In this document: piece by piece, positions 46,345 through 57,348 of the stretch | How the letters are laid out: each line of letters opens with the position of its first letter | Numbering within the stretch: position 1 is the stretch's first letter | Assembly (NCBI RefSeq): GCF_000143415.4 | Contig: NW_003314261.1 | Coordinates: 1,943,439-2,007,438, forward strand | Reading direction: 5' to 3' | DNA from: Selaginella moellendorffii | Lineage: Eukaryota > Streptophyta > Lycopodiopsida > Selaginellales > Selaginellaceae | Length of the DNA: 64,000 nucleotides | Made by a program: the position numbers and the translations under genes | Notes under the pieces: model-generated | What the model saw: the letters and a program-made list of their open reading frames with translations, nothing else | Databases searched by the model: none | What the model was told of the DNA's origin: nothing

Positions 46345-47101
46345 AAAGATGTGTATAAATTTTTGCTTCTTTAACCCCTTTGCATTTGGAGTAGTCACCA
46401 CAGACTTCAACTTGTGGTACTTATTCCCATTCTTGTGTCCATGGTGATCATTACAATGATTCTCGATAGAAGGACTCTGTAAATGCTTGTGAGACTTGTG
46501 ATTGTCATTGTAAAGTTGACAAGTTGCATCAAAGAGCTCTTCCAAACTCTTTGTAAGCTGAGAATGATGCAAGTTTTGTTGCATGCTCTCACTATGAAAG
46601 CCATCAATGAAGTAGGACTTGTTTTGATTTGGATCCTTTGTTGGAACACGGCTAATCAAGTGAATAAGCTTCTCAATATAGTCCCCAAGCATCATTTTCC
46701 CTTGCTGAAAATATCGAAGTTCTATACAAGCATTTTCCACATCATAGTGAGGGCAAATGTAAATGAAAAATAACCTTAAACTCATCCATGGTAGACACTA
46801 ATGGTTTCTTATCTGTAACACAAGACTCCTCAAGCCAATTCCACCACCGAAGACCCTTATCATGCAAAACCATTGGAATAACTACTAAAGCCTTTACATC
46901 TGGAGTTCCTCTAGCGGCCAAGAACTTCTTCACATTGGCTAGCCAAGTGAGACACTTGTTCATACCACCATCACTAGAAAAAGTTGGAATCTTGAGTCGA
47001 TCTACCAAGGAAGGCTTACTTGGAGCACTACCATGTCCAGCTTCGAGTGCCTCAACATGCCCATGCATAGTATCCATCATGCCATGTATCTCATCTTGCA
47101 T
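46345..47101 (-). pseudogene. gag of the minus-strand gypsy element
   Basis: Minus-strand frames give the capsid-like LVDRLKIPTFSSDGG, GLRWWNWLEES and FQQGKMMLGDYIEKLIHLI, then an H/N-rich tail. Stops and one frameshift (near 46770) are present. Confidence 0.8.
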
Positions 47102-47260
47102 CTTTTACTAATTTCGATTAAGGGCTCGCAGCTCATGAACAACATTTTGAATAGTCTAAACCTCTGCATCTCCATTGGCACCATCTTCGACACCACCATC
47201 AACAATAGGATTCTAATGTTCAGCTTGGCTGGCCATCATAATCAACTCCTTTGATACCAA

Positions 47261-47493
47261 TATTATGATCCAGTGCAAAAAGACAAAAATTTAGTCTCCC
47301 TAGATTATAATACACCTCTTATTGAGGTTCCTTGCCACCTAACCACCCCTAAGCTACTTCAAAAGCTCCACTATGCTGCCATTCCATTGTGAGCCCTAGG
47401 GTAGGTTAAGTCCCTTACCCTAATATGCCTTAATATACACTTGAGCCTCCTTTTGACCGATGTTGACCACATGGTCAAAGCTAGTGCCTAATA
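47261..47493 (-). repeat. 5' LTR of the minus-strand gypsy element
   Basis: 233 bp; matches 42065-42264 through GTGCAAAAAGACAAA, CTTGCCACCTAACCACC and the CCTAATA edge. It carries a CTTACCCTAA-containing segment that is absent from the other LTR. Confidence 0.85.
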
Positions 47494-47498
47494 ATATG

Positions 47499-48686
47499 TA
47501 CTATATCTTTATCAACATCTTATACTAGAATCCTAAAGTGGATATTCATCTAAACTAAGTAATCCTTACTATTGCTGAGTTGTAGAAGACTTCTAGAGCT
47601 AATTAGATTTTCTAAGACTATTGATGTTTATTCTCTATCAATAATATAAACTTATTATACTTTATATAATTAATAAATAAATATTTTTTCATTTTTTTTT
47701 CACTTCATATACTTGCAAGTGTTCTTTTTGCAATACTACCCATAATACTCGTATGTCTTTATTGCTATCTTTACTATCTCAAAAAATATTTCATAGCATT
47801 CTTTTGGGTGTATGATGTTACAATGTGTCATGAAAGTATATATACCATCATACTAATTATTGCCATTGTTTCTGCTAGAAGCCAAAAAATATATAAGGCA
47901 TTTTTTGAAAGTCATAGAGTTGCAATTTTCTAAAATAAGTAGGAGAGCATTCTTTTTCACTCAATTTATTGCACCCTCTATCATTACATTTATCTCAAAC
48001 TCATGATCATTATCTTTATTATCCTCTCTTTCTTTCTCTTGTATGCTTTATGGGACAACTATTGCAACTTCTAGTCTTTAAATTACTACTTTGGGAAAAA
48101 TGATTGCAAAAGTTAAATTACCAACATTAAAACTTATAAAACGTTTATGTGTATATCCCTCTTTTTAAATAAGAGTGCAAATGAAAGATCCATAAATTGT
48201 AGATACTATACTATGAGAAACCGCTCAAAAATGTATTGTAGAGAAGAATCAAGTTTCTCATTTATATGCAACAAGCTTATATTAACAATTGTTTTTCTTC
48301 CTTTCAAATGGTTTTATAGCCTTACATAGAATCTTTTTTCAAATTTAATAATTTTTAAATTCTGACAATTTTATATTTATTAGCCAAAAAACATAGAGTA
48401 AAGATTTAAGAAAGTGATAAGAATACTTTTTCTATAAATATCTTATTTTATGTTCTAACAAACATCTCTACTATGGCATATAATTAATATTTAAATTGTT
48501 AGAACAAGAATTGTCCTTTAGAATATTTTTATCTATATAATATCTAGAGAGTTATGAAAATTATTAGGTTTTCCATAACCATAATATTTAAATTTTATAA
48601 TGTTTATTTTAAATTATAATTGAAAATTGAGCTCAACTTGTGAGCTCAACACTTTAGCTCGTGAGCTCAAAAGTGGTCCACACTCT
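47499..48686 (+). repeat. Left inverted arm of the MULE-like family, continuation to its terminus
   Basis: The arm is the reverse complement (diverged, with small indels) of 50427-51608. Together with 41759-42064 it makes a truncated element whose terminus (GAGCTCAAAAGTGGTCCAC, about 48668-48686) points to the right, toward the opposed copy. Confidence 0.75.
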
Positions 48687-49842
48687 TCCTCTTTATATAA
48701 GTATGATATATTGTATCTTCCACAATTTCTACTCCTTCCTAGATTTGATGACATGATAAAATCCTTTTGAATTATAACTTAATCATACAGGTCTGCTATA
48801 ATATGACTATTCCATAATGAAATAATGTGGTAGTCACATGTGTGGAATTGATCACAGTACAAAATTATAAATGAGAATTATGTGTTTTCTTGCACATCAT
48901 AGAATCTTGTTATAAAATATAAGATTCTTAAATTCATAAACTTTTATAATTATTTTTCTTATTATATGTATTTGTATTATTCTTATCTTATGAAGGTGTT
49001 ATTCCAAACCAATGTGATAGAGAATTTACTATAGGTGATAGATGGTAGTACACAGATGGAATATATTAAAATGAGTACAAAAGAATGTGATGATTTTTGG
49101 CTTTAATCAAGTACTGAATATATGTACAATATTTAAAACTAAGACATTTCTACTGTATAATTTGTTTTGCAACAATTAATCGATAGTAGATCCTAGAATA
49201 AAATTATTCCTATCTTTCACATTATGGCTCATGCTTGAGGTGATATTTCTTTCCGTTTTCCTGAAAGTTAGTCTATATAATAACTTTGAGTATGTTTTTG
49301 AATTCAATGTGTACAGACTTTTAATATTGTACAACATAGTTCTTTATACTTCAAATAGATTTTATTATAACAGTGTTAATCGATGGTAGATCCTAGATTA
49401 AAATCTTTCTTACTCTGCCTACTCCAACTTCATTGGTATTCAAAATTGTTTGCAATGTTTTTCAATTTTCCCACCTCTCTATCGACGTGCACTCATTTTT
49501 ACATAGGCCCATAAGCAAACTCCCATCCATATACAATGGCAAGATCTTCTTTGAACTACAATTTTTTGTCAGCTCAAAATGAAAGGGAATGGAGACTAAG
49601 CAAGATGTCCATAACTAATGCAAGATCAAAACCACATACTTCCAACATTTCAAAGGCACAGTGTCCATGGTTCACTGTGGTAAGTATTTGGATTATGTGA
49701 ATGAAATATGTAATCAAGAACATGATAAAAATTCTATATTTTTTAAAGGATCTACAATTAATCTTCCTATTTATGACACTATTGGTGTTGGATTCAAGTG
49801 CAAGTCTTGCAAGAATGCTCCATTGTATCATGCTGTTGCAAA
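48687..49842. other. AT-rich spacer between opposed MULE-like ends, with a short spliced-looking frame
   Basis: Mostly non-coding. A frame from ATG 49535 (MARSSLNYNFLSAQNER) reaches a GTAAGT donor near 49680, and a second frame (49661-49840) has FKCKSCKNAPLYHAVANM with a CXXC pair. This may be a decayed zinc-finger gene; I do not recognise it. It is cut by repeat R1 at 49843. Confidence 0.4.
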
Positions 49843-50426
49843 TATGACTTCGGGTATCAAAAGTTACTTGTCAGTCAGTCCTTACGGACCCTCTTTTTTT
49901 ACTGCCACGATGGCAAGAGGTCGGTATTGCTAGACCCTTTATTAGTCCCTTTTGTGCTAGTGGAGTTAACTAAGCATTTCAAGTGTATTTAGACTAGACG
50001 AGCATAAGGACGGAATTCCTACGTGCTATTAGCTAAGCATACTTAGCTTGGTAAGGAGTTCCCATCTCGTTATGTTTGCTCATTTGGCATATTTACGGAA
50101 TGTAGAGATTGTCCTGAACACAATGGTGTTCATCCCGTGTCCAAATTCGCAATCTAAGGACATTCTATATTTAATAAATTTCAAGCTTGTCCCAGAGACT
50201 AACTCTTGATACTAAGGGAGGTTTGGGTGAAAGCTCAAAGCATGTGTTCCTCAAAGGGCAGGGGGGGCAGGCTGTAGAGGGTTCCAAATGTATAGTAGGG
50301 ATAGTGGGTAGGTCAGGCATAGCTAACCAACTTGAGGCATAATTTAGCTCTCGCTTGCGTGCCTATCCTTGTTTTGCGTCCGACTTGGGTCTAAGCCAAA
50401 GATCCACACCATGCTAGCTGGTGGAG
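49843..50426 (+). repeat. Repeat R1, truncated plus-oriented copy
   Basis: Matches R1 from GACTTCGGGTATCAAAAGTTAC through CAGTCCTTACGGAC to GCTAGCTGGTGGAG, where the MULE-like terminus begins. Confidence 0.75.
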
Positions 50427-51019
50427 GGGCGCAGACCATACTTGAGCTCATGAGTTGAAGAGTTGAGCTCACGAGTTGAGCTCAATTTTCAATTGTAATT
50501 TAGTACAAACATTATAAACTTTAAAATTTTAAGGTTATGACAAACTTATTAATTTAATAACTCTTTATATATTATATAGATAAAAATGTTCTTTAGAACA
50601 CTTCTTGTTCTAATAATTTAAATATTTACTGCATGCAATGATAGGGACATTTGTTAGAATATAAAATAAAATGTTTGCAAAAAGAGTATTCTTGTCACTT
50701 CTTTAAATTTATACTCTATGCTTTCTAGCTAGTAAATGTCAGGTTTGTCAGAATTAAAAAATTATTAAATTTGAAATAAGATTCTATGGAAAGCCATATA
50801 ACTTTTTGAAAGGAAAAAAAAAACCGTTGATGTAAGCTTATTGCATATAAAAGAAAGACTTGGTTCTTTTTAGAATACATTCTTGAGGGGTTTGTCATAG
50901 CATACTGTCTAGAATTTAGAAATCTTCATTAACACTCTCATTTGAAAAAAGGGAAATATATATAAATGTTTATGGGTTCTAGTATTGGTAATTTTAACTC
51001 TCACAATCTTTCTTCCTAG

Positions 51020-51404
51020 GGTTCAAGGGCTAAGAGATGCAATAACTATCCCATTACACAGCATAACCAAACCATACAAGAGAATGAAAGAGAGGATAGT
51101 GAGGATAGTGATAAATGCAATGACAAAGGGTGCAACAAATTGAGTGAAAAAGAATACCCTCTTACTTGTTTTAGAAAAGTGCAATTCTGCCACTTTCAAG
51201 AAGTGCCCCATATGTTTTCTAGCATTTGGTGGAAACAATGGCAATGATCAGTATGATGGTATATATGCTTTTGCGACACACTGCAACATCACGCACCTGA
51301 AAGACTACCATGAAATCTTTTTTGAGATGGTAAAGACAGAAATGGAGACACACGAGTACTATGGGCAGTATTGCAAAAAGAACACTTGGAAGCATATAAA
51401 ATGA
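51020..51404 (+). pseudogene. Small zinc-finger-like frame in the MULE-like arm
   Basis: Acidic residues (EREDSEDSDKCND) lead, after a frameshift near 51170, into KKCPICFLAFGG, ATHCNITHLKDYHEIFFE and a C-terminal WKHIK. CPIC followed by a distant HC suggests a metal-binding finger. A similar CPIC...EHC piece lies on the minus strand near 61500. The family is unknown to me. Confidence 0.45.
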
Positions 51405-51964
51405 AAAGTGAAATGAAAAAGCACATTTTTATTAATTATATAAAGTATAATAAGTTTTATTGATAGAGAATAAACATCGATAGTATTGGAGAAATCTAGT
51501 TAGCTCCAAAAGTTTTCTGCAACTTAGCAATAGTAAGGCTTGCTTGGTGTATATGAATATCCACTTTAGGATTCTGGTGCAAGATGTTGATGAAGATGTA
51601 GTACATATGCTTGCAAGGAGCATATGCCTTCCCATGTTCCTCGTGCTTCATAAAGTCTGGACATGTGCAAAAAGGAAAGTCGTGAATGACAATTATATAC
51701 TCTCCACCTTCTATTTTGACTATATACTCCTTTGCAAATGCAGTGGTGTACTTCATGAAGAGAATCTCACACTCAAGTGTTTGAGCCAAGTTTATTTTAC
51801 CTTGCTTCTGCTTGGAGACAGTACCAATAAATTTAACTACTTTACCTTTACGTGCTGGCCTCTTGTGCATCTCTGTAAGAATAGTTCTACTCTTGTCACT
51901 CATGTCTCCAACTCTCCTCTCAAGATTAAAACCAGATTTCTCAAGGTTTTCAATCTCATCTGAG

Positions 51965-52159
51965 TGTAAGCTCCTGAGTTTGGACTTCCCAGGAGGTCAC
52001 CCAGCCCAGTACTATTCAAACCCAAGGACACTTAACCCCAAATATCCTAAGACCCTTAACCGATTGGAAAAGGGGGTGCACTCTTGTTCATGGGCCCTTT
52101 CCCTCTATATTTAAACCCCAACGGATCGTCTCTCAAGTCGTTCTCTTTGGTTGCTTACA
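51965..52159 (-). mobile_element. Solo LTR of the Cassandra-type TRIM
   Basis: 195 bp, TGTAAGCTCC to GCTTACA on the plus strand, the inverse of the copies at 33865 and 42277. The target duplication is CTGAG (51960-51964 and 52160-52164). It interrupts the MULE-like transposase and probably arose by LTR-LTR recombination. Confidence 0.92.
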
Positions 52160-52501
52160 CTGAGGTGAGCACGACCCCATTAACAACTGGCCATTCTTTA
52201 GGTACTACATCAGGTTTAGTCACTATAGTGTCTTCAAGCCGCTTCATATGGTTAGCATCAGTGTTGCAACAATATAGGCAACACCATCTCGAAAATCCTG
52301 CTTGCTTTTGTTCCCCATAGAAACATGGGGCTGGAACAGAAGCAGATTTGTCACCACAAATCCAGGCCCAACACTTGCCCCTCGGAAGCATCCCCACACA
52401 CCTTACATTCAATTTTGTTGGAACGCGTCGGATTGCCTATTGCTTCAGCTCCACGCTACGGTAAGAAATTTCAACCTGTTGCGATGCACTCTCTTCATCA
52501 G

Positions 52502-53178
52502 TGTAGCGCACCTTATCTCTCTCCCCTTAAGCCAACTGGAAAAGGGGCAATTGCTTGATGAGAGAGCCCTTAGTGGCTATTTTATCCCCATTTATCTCCC
52601 AAGGTTCAAAGGATCCACGGTGACAGTATATCCAAATCTCATCCCATGATCACATGCGCTACACTCACCCCCCCCTTCAGAGATGTCAATGTCCTCATTG
52701 ACTATTGACTAACAACCCCTACTGAGCCAAGGGGAACCAGTACCTCCATTTCCGCACTCAATCTACCAATCCTTCCATTGTGTAGACCAGCTATTCCACG
52801 TGAGGCAACTAGTCATCCACCTGTACCGCAGTCCCACGGTGGATACCTTCGTCCGTAGATATTCCACACAAGAGGAAGGACGTACACATGGATGCCCAAT
52901 ATGTACGATTTCAAATTTAGGGGTAGGAATATACCTTGCTCAAGGGTATATTATACTTTTAAGTAGCCACTAATCAATGGGAATCGAACCCGTGCCATTT
53001 GCTCTCTGATACCAACTGTAGCGCACCTTATCTCTCTCCCCTTAAGCCAACTGGAAAAGGGGCAATTGCTTGATGAGAGAGCCCTTAGTGGCTATTTTAT
53101 CCCCATTTATCTCCCAAGGTTCTAAGGATCCACGGTGACAGTATATCCAAATTTCATCCCATGATCACATGCGCTACA
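52502..53178 (-). mobile_element. Second TRIM family, complete element
   Basis: LTRs of 162 bp at 52502-52663 and 53017-53178 (TGTAGCGCACC to GCGCTACA) are almost identical, so the insertion is young. The TSD is ATCAG (52497-52501 and 53179-53183). On the minus strand the primer site next to the 5' LTR is GTTGGTATCAGAGAGC, and GAAGGGGGGGGTGAG forms a purine tract at the other side. There is no 5S-like block. Downstream of the primer site the minus strand reads GGGTTCGATTCCC, a perfect RNA polymerase III B-box match. Confidence 0.92.
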
Positions 53179-55733
53179 ATCAGCCACTTGAGGTGGCTCG
53201 GTCTGAGAGCAGTGTCTTGGAGTAGAATGGTACTCGATATCAGGCCTATGAGAGCTTTTCGCTCCAAGGTCCATACCAACATCTTCCCCAGCAAAGGAAA
53301 AACGACACTTTGAGTGGACAGTCTTCATATCACCAATAAAAGCTCGGGGAGTGTACTCCATAGATGTGCCACGGACCACTTCCTCAATTGCAGTTGCCAC
53401 TGTTCGGGCGGGTGGAGTTAATTTTCTCTTCATCCTATCATGTAACATCTCAACAGAAGGCCCTGTTCCCATGTATCTTCCTTCCTCAAATGCCAGTGCT
53501 TTTGAAGATTGCTCTATAACATGTATCAAATCTGATAGACAAGCTTCGTATAGACTCATCTTTCCTTTCCCTGCCTCAAAGGAACACTAACTCCAATGCT
53601 TACTTTTGGAGAGATTCACAATTGGGGTGTATGCGAGGTCCTCAAGTGGTTGATCCTAATGGAAAAGGCAATATTAAGAGGTAATAAAAGGAGAAGAAAA
53701 AATACAAACCAACATGAAAAGAGTGATGTCCCCACTGGAACATCCTAACTTCCCACCATCCTAACTATGACTCAAGTTGTGGTAGGCAACTTATGTTTGT
53801 ATGGCCATCTTCACGCCACCACATTCGGATCTCGTTTGCTTTTGCCTCATGCTCTTCTTCAGAAGGTGCAACCTGCCATTATTTGCACAACTCCTTAAAT
53901 ATTGATTGAAACTCTGGCTTGATAAAGTGGCAATGTTGGTTTAGGCTTTGAGCCAAATGGAACTCACAAGTCCTCTCACGACCTTCCAATGGCTAACCAT
54001 TCCCAAAAACTGCTCGGATACCATTCCAATTTGCACTAGCCCCATTTGCCATGAAACCGTGAAAGTTTGCAGGCTTACCAGTCCGCTTTAGGACAATATC
54101 AGAGAGGGACTTCCAAAATATTTCTTGTGTTGTTTGGTCTTGTACTTTAAACTCTACTGTCGCAATTGTTAAGTTATAATGTAACCTATAAAAACACAAA
54201 TATTATAACAATTTCAATATAATGAGAATAAAAATTACCTTGGATTATACACACGAGCTCCCATGGTTGTCCAACCCGATACGTGCTCCATATGGTCAAA
54301 ATGTACCCATGCATTTCTAAGGTCACTAAACCCAAACATGTCCATTCGGGAGACAAGATCTGTGCTAGAGGTAGAGCTCATGGTAGACATTTTGAAGATG
54401 AAGAGGCGCTCTTGCTCATTCACAACTTGGTCTGGAAACAAAATTCTGTGGATGAACTTATATGGATAGGTCTGTTTTTTGATTGCAACTTCCCCCTCGA
54501 GATTCACATATCCAAGATTTTATCCTAAACAATATAATGTAAGAAAAAATTATTATTATAACGTATGAAAAATAACGGATATACCTCCTTAGGCTAGTAG
54601 CAGGTTGTACTCCTCGTAGTAAGTCCCGCAAGCTAACCTCATTTAATTGAGTCTTTTGGCAACCTGGATTGAGTAAGGTGTTTGCGATAAAATCCTTAAG
54701 GACGGTCTTCTGAACATGTTTTGGAGTTGCAGATGAGTTTCTCATAGTCTCTTTCTACACAACATCTTTGAAATGGTTGAAAGAACTCCTTTGCATCCCT
54801 TCCTGCATTGGATGCATATGTGTGCCAACATGCACTACAGCTCTTCCAGCCACTCCATCCCGTAGAAGAAAGTAGTACATCTTGGCCTCGCATATAGCAT
54901 AACATAGAGGAGCATTTTTGCAGAATCAACATTTGAATTCAACAACAATAGTAACACAGGTTGGAGGATTGACTGCAGACCCTTCGAAAAATATAGAGTT
55001 TTTAGAGCAGTCTCAATTGCATGCTTCATCCACACAATCTAAATGCCCGCCACAATGAACTATAGACACTGTGCCTTCAAAATGTTGGAATGTGTGGTCT
55101 TGATTTTGCACCAATTGTGGACATCCTGCTTGGTTTCCATCCCCTTCCATTTGGAACTTGTACTACTGACAAGAGGTGGTAGCTCGAAGAAAATGTTGCC
55201 ATTATAGGAGGATGGAAACTCATTCACAAGCCTATACAAAAACAAGTGCACATCGATTGAAAGGTATGAAAACTAGAAAGCATTGCTAATGGTTTTGAAT
55301 ATTGTTGAAGTTGGAGCTGGAGCTGGTGAATTCGGTGCCGACACTAGCATGACTTCTCCACTTGAACTAGAAGAGGACGAGAGGATAACGACTGACTCTT
55401 GCTTCACATTCACTTTGGCTGGAGCGCATTTTGGCATTTTGACTGGAGATCCAAACACTCAAATTTCCTTCGACTTGGAATTCTGTAAATCCCATTGTTG
55501 TCCACCCTCGCCCACACCAAAACGAAGAAACTCCATGTATGCAACTATACCAGTGTCGTTGCGAATCACAGCCTCTAAAGAAATAGAGCCAAGCAGAAGA
55601 TCAAAACGCCTATATAAAAAACTTTCAGAAACAATACTTTGAGAGAATGAAAGAGGTGGGTGATCTCGAAAATGAAGAAGAAACCTCTCCATCCTTCTCA
55701 ATAGGTTTTGGAGTTCTCTCTCTTTATGCTACT

Positions 55734-56574
55734 TGTAAAAATCCATAGTGAAACATAATTAAAATTTAAATAGAGTAATAAGAAGACAACGTACAAAATG
55801 AATTTAAATTTTATAGCAAATTTAACATGTTCAAGTGTGACAGCATTAATATTACTATCATCTATTATGATGTTTGATGCATGTATACACATAGATCCAA
55901 GGAAAGATTTTCAGCACGTGAAGTTTGATAGTTAATAATGATACCATTAATGACATTCTGCTATAACGTGTCAAACCAAGAGATCCAATCTAACTATCAA
56001 CACATGTGATATGTCAAGTTGTCAAATTTTAAGTGGTAGATGATAATAAATCTTGTCAAATCTTATTCTTCAATGATAGATTTGATTCGTAGTACAACTC
56101 AAGTTTTATCCATAATTGTGAACACTGCTCAATGACATTTAAAGCACGTGCCTATTGTTTAGGATCTAATACAACACAAAATAAATTTCTGGATGAGGAT
56201 TCATCAGTTCATAGATGGATATAGTACAACATATTTTAACGTGCCTTATTTATACTCTTTAAAGTTTTTGTAATGATTCCAAAATATGCACAAAATATTG
56301 ATGAGAATCCATCCTTTCTAGATAATTTGTAAAATATAATATCATATCTCTAATAACAGAAATGTTGATAGGTGCTAGTTATACCATCATTAAAATATAC
56401 AAAATAAAGAAGCATAATTTACATATAATAATAATGATAAGATAAAATAAGATCAAAGATATTGTGATGGTTAAGATTTAGGTTATTCGGAATGAACGGC
56501 CAGGATGAGAGATTGGTTAGGGTTAGGGCAGCCGTCAGGATTAGGGTTAGGGTAGCTGCCAAGATTAGGTTGCG
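55734..56574. other. AT-rich spacer between divergent MULE-like transposase and the methyltransferase-like gene
   Basis: No gene is seen. The right part has TTAGGGTTAGGG words (about 56515-56560). It would hold promoters of both flanking genes. Confidence 0.5.
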
Positions 56575-56720
56575 AAGGAGATTGAGCGCGAGCAAGAGAG
56601 TTTGAGCCCGCGAGCGGGAAAGATTGAGTGCACAAGTAGGAGAGATTGAGCACGCGAGTGGGAGAGATTGAGCGTGCGAGCGGGAGAGATTGAGTGCGTG
56701 AGCGGGAGAGATTGAGCGCA
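56575..56720 (+). repeat. Iteron-like array upstream of the methyltransferase-like gene
   Basis: About six imperfect 22-24 bp units, consensus near GCGAGCGGGAGAGATTGAGC, end about 40 bp before the start codon at 56759. The CG-rich words resemble those before the element A accessory gene on the other strand sense (CTCGCGCTCGCA). Confidence 0.75.
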
Positions 56721-56838
56721 CAAGAAATCTAGCACGATCAAGAAATCAGGAAGGAAAGATGCCACCAAAGGTGAATTTCAATTTGATTGCTTCCACTTCC
56801 ATTTTTTTCTTCTTGCTTTTTCTTGATTGCTTCTTTAG

Positions 56839-57348
56839 GGCCGGCCACCTTGGGCAGTTTTGTTGGCAGAGGGGCCGAGGTTATTTGAATAACCTCCACC
56901 CCTCGGGTGGCCAAACTGCCCGAGGTCGAGCTCGGGCCGGCCACCTCGGGCAGTTTTGCTAGCGGAGGGGCCGAGGTTATTTGAATAACCTCCACCCCTC
57001 GGGTGGCCAAACTGCCCAAGGTCCAGCTCGGGCCAGCCACCTCAGGCAGTTTTGCTAGCGGAGGGGCGAGGTTATTTGAATAACCTCGACCCCTCGGGTG
57101 GCCAAACTGCCCAAGGTCGAGCTCGGGCCAGCCACCTCGGGTAGTTTTGCTAGCGAAGGGGCCGAGGTTATTTGAATAACTTTGGCCCCTCGGGTGGCTA
57201 AAGTGCCTGAGGTCAAGCTTAGGCTGGCCACCTCAGGCACTTCAGTGGCTGCCAAGCTCGACCTTGGGCACTTTAGGGGCCGGAGGGGCTGAGGTTATTT
57301 GAATAACCTCAGCCCCTTGGGCAACTAAAGTGCCCGAGATGGAGTCTA
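56839..57348 (+). repeat. 96 bp palindromic tandem repeat array in intron 1
   Basis: Units start near 56839, 56935, 57031, 57126 and 57222 (spacing 96, 96, 95, 96). Each has a near-perfect palindrome GAGGTTATTTGAATAACCTC and outer inverted words CTCGGGCAGTTTTG and CCAAACTGCCCGAG, so each unit is itself a large imperfect hairpin. GC content is far above the flanks. It lies wholly inside the first intron. Confidence 0.9.

Larger units (their letters stand above)
42065..47493 (-). mobile_element. Complete Ty3/gypsy element in minus orientation, inserted in the left MULE copy
   Basis: The TSD is ATATG (42060-42064 and 47494-47498). The 3' LTR is 42065-42264 and the 5' LTR 47261-47493. On the minus strand the primer site right after the 5' LTR reads TTGGTATCAAAGGAG, close to the initiator-tRNA site, and a purine tract (GGGGGGAAGAAT) precedes the 3' LTR. 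Coding order from right to left is gag, an inverted protease segment, reverse transcriptase, RNase H, integrase. Frames are full of stops. A Cassandra TRIM is nested beside the 3' LTR. Confidence 0.9.
50427..55733 (-). mobile_element. MULE-like element, right copy (right end not identified)
   Basis: A terminus at about 50427 (GGGCGCAGACCATACTTGAGC) is followed by the arm shared with the left copy, a small plus-strand zinc-finger frame, and a minus-strand transposase gene ending at 51497. Two TRIM-type insertions interrupt the transposase. No matching inverted terminus is visible up to 64000, so the element may extend past the window, may include the gene at 56759-60780, or may have lost its other end. 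Confidence 0.6.
51497..55733 (-). pseudogene. MULE-like transposase gene with C-terminal SWIM finger, decayed
   Basis: Minus-strand exon pieces in order: 55701-55273 (MERFLLHFRDHPP, then an S-rich linker, TGA near 55460), 55251-54696, 54507-54235 (HRILFPDQVVNEQERLFIF), 54199-53760 (KPANFHGFMANGASANWNG, FHLAQSLNQHCHFIKPEFQ), 53559-53184, 52500-52160 and 51903-51497. FMANGASANWNG matches the acidic-motif block of a MULE-type family in non-flowering plants, where the second catalytic aspartate is expected; here it reads N. The last piece has the SWIM finger (CTCPDFMKHEEHGKAYAPCK, cysteine lost as Y). Stops, two nested insertions and motif loss make it inactive. Confidence 0.7.

Noticed and set aside
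33865-52159. CRISPR-like spaced repeats from the recurring 190 bp unit
   Set aside because: The repeats are LTRs with TSDs in a plant genome, not short regularly spaced repeats.
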